Assembly (NCBI GenBank): GCA_030690265.1 | Contig: JAUYHA010000049.1 | Location: 1-64,000 of the forward strand | Source of the DNA: Dehalococcoidales bacterium | GTDB taxonomy: Bacteria; Chloroflexota; Dehalococcoidia; Dehalococcoidales; UBA2162 | Direction of reading: 5' to 3' | DNA length: 64,000 bases | Translations under genes and position numbers: made by a program | In this document: in pieces, positions 61,233 to 64,000 of the stretch | Numbering within the stretch: the first letter of the stretch is position 1 | Layout: every line of letters begins with the position of its first letter | The notes under the pieces: generated by a model | What the model was told of the DNA's origin: nothing | The model's database searches: none | What the model saw: the letters and a program-made list of their open reading frames with translations, nothing else

Positions 61233-61365
61233 GAGGCCATTTGATTTGTCATTGCGAGGAGTCCTTCCTTGGAAGGGCGACGTGGCAATCTATATAAATT
61301 TTAAGATTGCTACGTCCTTCTGCGAAGGACTCGCAATGACAGGTTGAATTACAAACAGCCTTTTT
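61233..61365. mobile_element. Non-autonomous element with TCATTGCGAGG core
   Basis: GAGGCCATTTGATTTGTC and the inverted AAAGGCTGTTTGTAATTC bound a core TCATTGCGAGGAGTCC...GGACTCGCAATGACA with two inner hairpins. It splits the TPP-enzyme gene from the ferredoxin gene, and no gene is present in it. Confidence 0.65.
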
Positions 61366-61383
61366 CACAAATGCTAAGTACCT

Positions 61384-63129
61384 CTATCTGCTTGGTTCGG
61401 TAACAACATCAACCAGAGCCAGCTGTTTTTTATCCTTGACCACTCTTATTGCTTCTGCTAAAGCCGGGCGCAGGTCGTCAGGCTTGTCGATCGGACCTAC
61501 CCCGTGGAGACCGAAGGAGCGGGCTAAGGCGGCATAGTCCACCGGCGGGCCCTCAATACGGGTACCAATGCCTCTATTCTCAACCGGTCGTCCCCTTGTC
61601 TCAGCTACTATTCCCTGGTGCCGTTCACTGTTATAGTATGTGCGGTTGTTGTTCATAATAACCAGCAGCGGTATCTGGTGGTGTGCCGCCGTCCAGAGCG
61701 CCGCTGGCGTAAACAAAAAATCACCGTCTGGCTGAAAGTCGATACACAGTCGTCCTTCCGGCTGGTAAGCCAGTGCCGCTCCTAAAGAAACTCCCGGGCC
61801 ACTCCCCAGACCAATCCCGCCGATGGTGGGATAAGGCTTTTCGCTGTCCCATAGGCGGTCGGACCAGCCCCTAAAGTTGCCTACCAGAGCAAAGTTTTCC
61901 CCCTTTATCTCTTCCCACACCTGTTTTGCCAGCCAGGGGATAGCTATGGGGCTCTTATTCCGTTCATTCTCAGCCATTGTCTGCCATTGCTTGCGGAGTG
62001 CCTCATGCCTGGCCTTGAGGTTGTCAAACCTTTTGCGGAGCTCAGCATGCCTTTTCTCCGTCAGCAACCCGGAGCAAGCCGTGGTGAGCAGGGGCAGGGC
62101 AAGAGCAATATCAGCGGTAATCGGCAGGTCTACCGCTACCAGCTTTCCATAGGCGTGAGACCAGCTCCTGGTAGCCAGATGTTGCGGTGTGAAGTGTACT
62201 ACCTGACACCCCTCGGGGATTATACTTGTACTCTGTCTTGTGTCATAAGCCACAGAGGTCAGGATTGGATTCAAATCGTTAACGTCTAATGCCAGGACCA
62301 CGTCGGCTTCTTTCAGCAACTCTTCCTCGGCACCGCAGAGGTTAAGCGGGTGGATGTTAGGAAAGTTCCCGCCGCGAACAATAACCGGTAATGCCAGCAG
62401 TTCAGCCAGAGCTGCTAATGATGCCACTACCCCCGGTCTTCCGGCAAGGCGGTCGGTGATAACTACCGGGTTTGCCGCTTCCACCAGAAGCCTGGCCACC
62501 CGCTCGATAGTTGCCCCATCTGCCTGCGGGGATAACGGGTTAGGGTAGCGTTTCATAGAAGGCAGCTCTATTTCATCATTGAGCAGCCCTTCCTGTAACC
62601 CGGCATCGAGACAGATATATACCGGTCCTTGCGGGTCGGTGGTTGCTATCTGGTAGGCTCTGATGAAAGAATCTATGACACCGGCAATGCTGCTTGGCTG
62701 GTCATCCCATTTTACGTAATCACGCACCACGTTCCCCTGAACCAGGGCGGTGTGTATCCAGTCTATCCCCGAGCGTCTCTTTTCGATGTCCATGGGCCCC
62801 GTGCCGCCAATAACCAGCATCGGGACCTTTGCCAGCCAGGCATTGTAGATATCATTAGCCGCGTTCAGTAACCCTACCACATTATGCACCATGGCTGCCA
62901 TAGGCTTACCGGTAACCATTGCGTACCCGGCAGCCACATCAATGGCGATTCCTTCGTGAGCACAGAGAATCATTTCAGGTTTGTTATTACCCAGGTAATT
63001 TACTACAGAGTCATGGAGTCCACGAAAGGTTGACCCCGGCAGCATGGCGGCATAGTCAATATCCAGCAGGCGAAGCATATCAGCCATTATATCGGAGCCA
63101 TATCGGGCTTGAGATTTATCGCTACTCAT
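61384..63129 (-). CDS. Thiamine diphosphate-dependent 2-oxoacid decarboxylase-like enzyme
   Basis: A 581-aa protein of the acetolactate synthase/benzoylformate decarboxylase superfamily. The catalytic Glu is in ILCAHEGIAIDVAAGYA near 64; NVVGLLNAANDIYNAW follows; the central domain is at 205-350; the TPP-binding domain has DFQPDGDFLFTPAALWTAAHHQIPLLVIMNNN (GD...NN motif). Either a 2-oxoacid decarboxylase or a carboligase. ATG 63129 with AGGAGGG upstream. Codirectional with the AOR group, so it may supply the aldehyde. Confidence 0.85.
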   Translation of the reverse strand: MSSDKSQARYGSDIMADMLRLLDIDYAAMLPGSTFRGLHDSVVNYLGNNKPEMILCAHEGIAIDVAAGYAMVTGKPMAAMVHNVVGLLNAANDIYNAWLAKVPMLVIGGTGPMDIEKRRSGIDWIHTALVQGNVVRDYVKWDDQPSSIAGVIDSFIRAYQIATTDPQGPVYICLDAGLQEGLLNDEIELPSMKRYPNPLSPQADGATIERVARLLVEAANPVVITDRLAGRPGVVASLAALAELLALPVIVRGGNFPNIHPLNLCGAEEELLKEADVVLALDVNDLNPILTSVAYDTRQSTSIIPEGCQVVHFTPQHLATRSWSHAYGKLVAVDLPITADIALALPLLTTACSGLLTEKRHAELRKRFDNLKARHEALRKQWQTMAENERNKSPIAIPWLAKQVWEEIKGENFALVGNFRGWSDRLWDSEKPYPTIGGIGLGSGPGVSLGAALAYQPEGRLCIDFQPDGDFLFTPAALWTAAHHQIPLLVIMNNNRTYYNSERHQGIVAETRGRPVENRGIGTRIEGPPVDYAALARSFGLHGVGPIDKPDDLRPALAEAIRVVKDKKQLALVDVVTEPSR

Positions 63130-63432
63130 ATCACCCTCCTTGCTGTTCTAACCTGGTTTCCCCTTAATTACTTCGAATCACTACTTTATTCCAGTGAAAG
63201 CACTGTAGCGCAAAGTATAACACAAAGTGGCCTTCCAGCATAAACAGTTAATCCGGGGTCGTTTATCCGCAATGACAGTGAAAAAACCGGCAAGCTTTTT
63301 TGTAATAAGTGAGTGCCGGCAGATGTGCTTTCATTACAGGAAAGGAAAGGACTAAGGAGATAGGAGAAAAAGAAAAAAGAAATGATTTGGCAGGCATCCG
63401 CCACAAAGCATGGAAACATGATTTCATAACCG

Positions 63433-63551
63433 TGTCATTCCGTGCCCTGGCCTGTCGCCAGGACAGGCTTGATACGGAATCCAGGTGGGGTGGGCTGGCT
63501 GGATTCCGGCTTGAGTTTATCCCGTACCTGATACGGGGCCGGAATGACATT
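63433..63551. repeat. TCATTCCG-core dispersed repeat
   Basis: TGTCATTCCGTGCCC...AAGCTTG-like palindrome, GGATTCCGGCTTGAG, then CCGTACCTGATACGGGGCC and GGAATGACAT. The second half matches the extra segment near the left edge of the window. It lies between the TPP and ribbon-helix-helix genes; 63130-63571 holds nothing else recognisable. Confidence 0.6.
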
Positions 63552-63571
63552 TTTCGGAGCAACTCTATGCA

Positions 63572-63784
63572 TTATGCCTGTGATGTATTGATGTTTGCAG
63601 AACCTTCGGTTCTGCTGGTGCCCCTTCGTATCCAGTACTGACTGTTGTTCTTATCCCAGAACTCTATTAGCATTTGAAGAAGACCGTCATAAGTATCCCC
63701 GTCTTTCTTCATTGATTTCAGGGTCTCTTTGGTGTATACGGAAACGCTTATGGTGGTCTTTTCGTAATACTTGGAATAGTCCAT
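63572..63784 (-). CDS. Ribbon-helix-helix DNA-binding-like small protein
   Basis: A 70-aa protein. YEKTTISVSVYTKETLKSMK (strand then helix) and DTYDGLLQMLIEFWDKN (second helix) fit the RHH fold of VapB/CopG-type antitoxins and repressors. I start at ATG 63784, where the fold begins; a longer frame reaches 63832. The C-terminal 20 residues are Ser/Thr-rich. No toxin ORF is adjacent, so a lone repressor is possible. Confidence 0.55.
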   Translation of the reverse strand: MDYSKYYEKTTISVSVYTKETLKSMKKDGDTYDGLLQMLIEFWDKNNSQYWIRRGTSRTEGSANINTSQA

Positions 63785-63928
63785 ATCTGTCTGCCCGGGC
63801 TGCCACGAATGTAGTTGCGGAGTAGGCACCACTTAAGAAGATATTGACATCCCGGCAATAGAGTTTCAATAACTAAAAGTGTCAAAGACGGTAGTAAAAA
63901 GGTTCTTTTTTGAGTTAGTAACCAATGA

Positions 63929-63952
63929 AAAAGGGCCCCGAAGGGCCCTTTT
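63929..63952. terminator. Bidirectional intrinsic terminator
   Basis: A perfect stem AAAAGGGCCC/GGGCCCTTTT with a 4-base loop that reads TTCG on the minus strand. T-tracts follow on both strands. It lies just beyond the gene that ends at 63979 and serves it. Confidence 0.85.
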
Positions 63953-63978
63953 CTTTTGAGTTATAACCTGCTGAGAGT

Positions 63979-64000
63979 TTATTGCTTCTTACCGTAGATT
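63979..64000 (-). CDS. C-terminus of a gene entering from the right, product unknown
   Basis: Read on the minus strand, the last seven codons are I-Y-G-K-K-Q-stop, with the TAA at 63979-63981. A strong terminator lies 27 bases further. The short tail is too small to identify the product, and the coding call rests only on the frame and the terminator. Confidence 0.3.

Overview
The window reads as one contig of a mesophilic anaerobic bacterium, most likely a Chloroflexota member of the Dehalococcoidia type. This is inferred, not proven, from three things: an 11-subunit nuoA-N operon without nuoE, nuoF or nuoG; a siroheme-dependent (Ahb) haem pathway; and an aldehyde:ferredoxin oxidoreductase module. 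No rRNA is present. The one RNA gene found is tRNA-Ala(TGC) at 54299-54371. Most core genes are densely packed with overlapping stops and starts, and TTG and GTG starts are frequent. A scattered set of visibly AT-richer genes looks acquired.

Layout. 1-12869: small oxidative or detoxification genes, holA, ilvE, comF, coaE, an MBL hydrolase, a Mut7-C protein, nnr, and a CoA block of coaX with separate coaC and coaB. An AT-rich insert (10400-11360) and a lone SbcD-like phosphoesterase follow. 12981-23139 (minus): the nuo operon, driven by a good sigma70-type promoter at 23170-23198. 23292-33971 (plus): a divergent operon that starts with a MerR-like regulator carrying an RsbRD-like domain, then ahbC, ahbD, a fused ahbAB, sirC, hemA, hemC, cobA-hemD, hemB and hemL. 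Together these can carry glutamyl-tRNA through uroporphyrinogen III and siroheme to haem b.

33983-46985: an HDAC-like hydrolase, transporters, a 59-aa tautomerase, dnaE, a HEPN-like protein, uvrA and an MFS carrier. 47090-48530: a gene broken by one in-frame TAA faces a DpnA-like adenine methyltransferase, whose promoter has a perfect inverted repeat between its -35 and -10 boxes. 48549-53004: pdxS, pdxT, an R3H ATPase, a lipoprotein cyclophilin and a small protein. 53165-55301: a YchF-type NTPase with an altered P-loop, tRNA-Ala, a PD-(D/E)XK-like protein and a small partner. 55552-64000: a lipoprotein, an MFS carrier, a three-gene mini-operon (Zn ribbon, oxidase-subunit-I-like membrane protein, DUF1858), then MoaD-like, AOR, ferredoxin and TPP-enzyme genes, a ribbon-helix-helix protein, and the end of a gene entering from the right.

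The window is studded with non-coding dispersed elements of three types. One type has GAGGCTGTTTA-like ends around either of two palindromic cores, and one copy has a perfect 7-bp flanking duplication. A second has TAGTGTAGTG terminal inverted repeats; its two copies are in opposite orientation about 51.7 kb apart. The third is a TTTGG/CCAAA-rich repeat. They occupy nearly every larger intergenic gap.

The best candidates for new biology are the regulator with its dyad at the head of the Ahb haem operon, the TPP-ferredoxin-AOR-MoaD module, the Zn-ribbon/oxidase-like/DUF1858 operon, and the two-core mobile elements.
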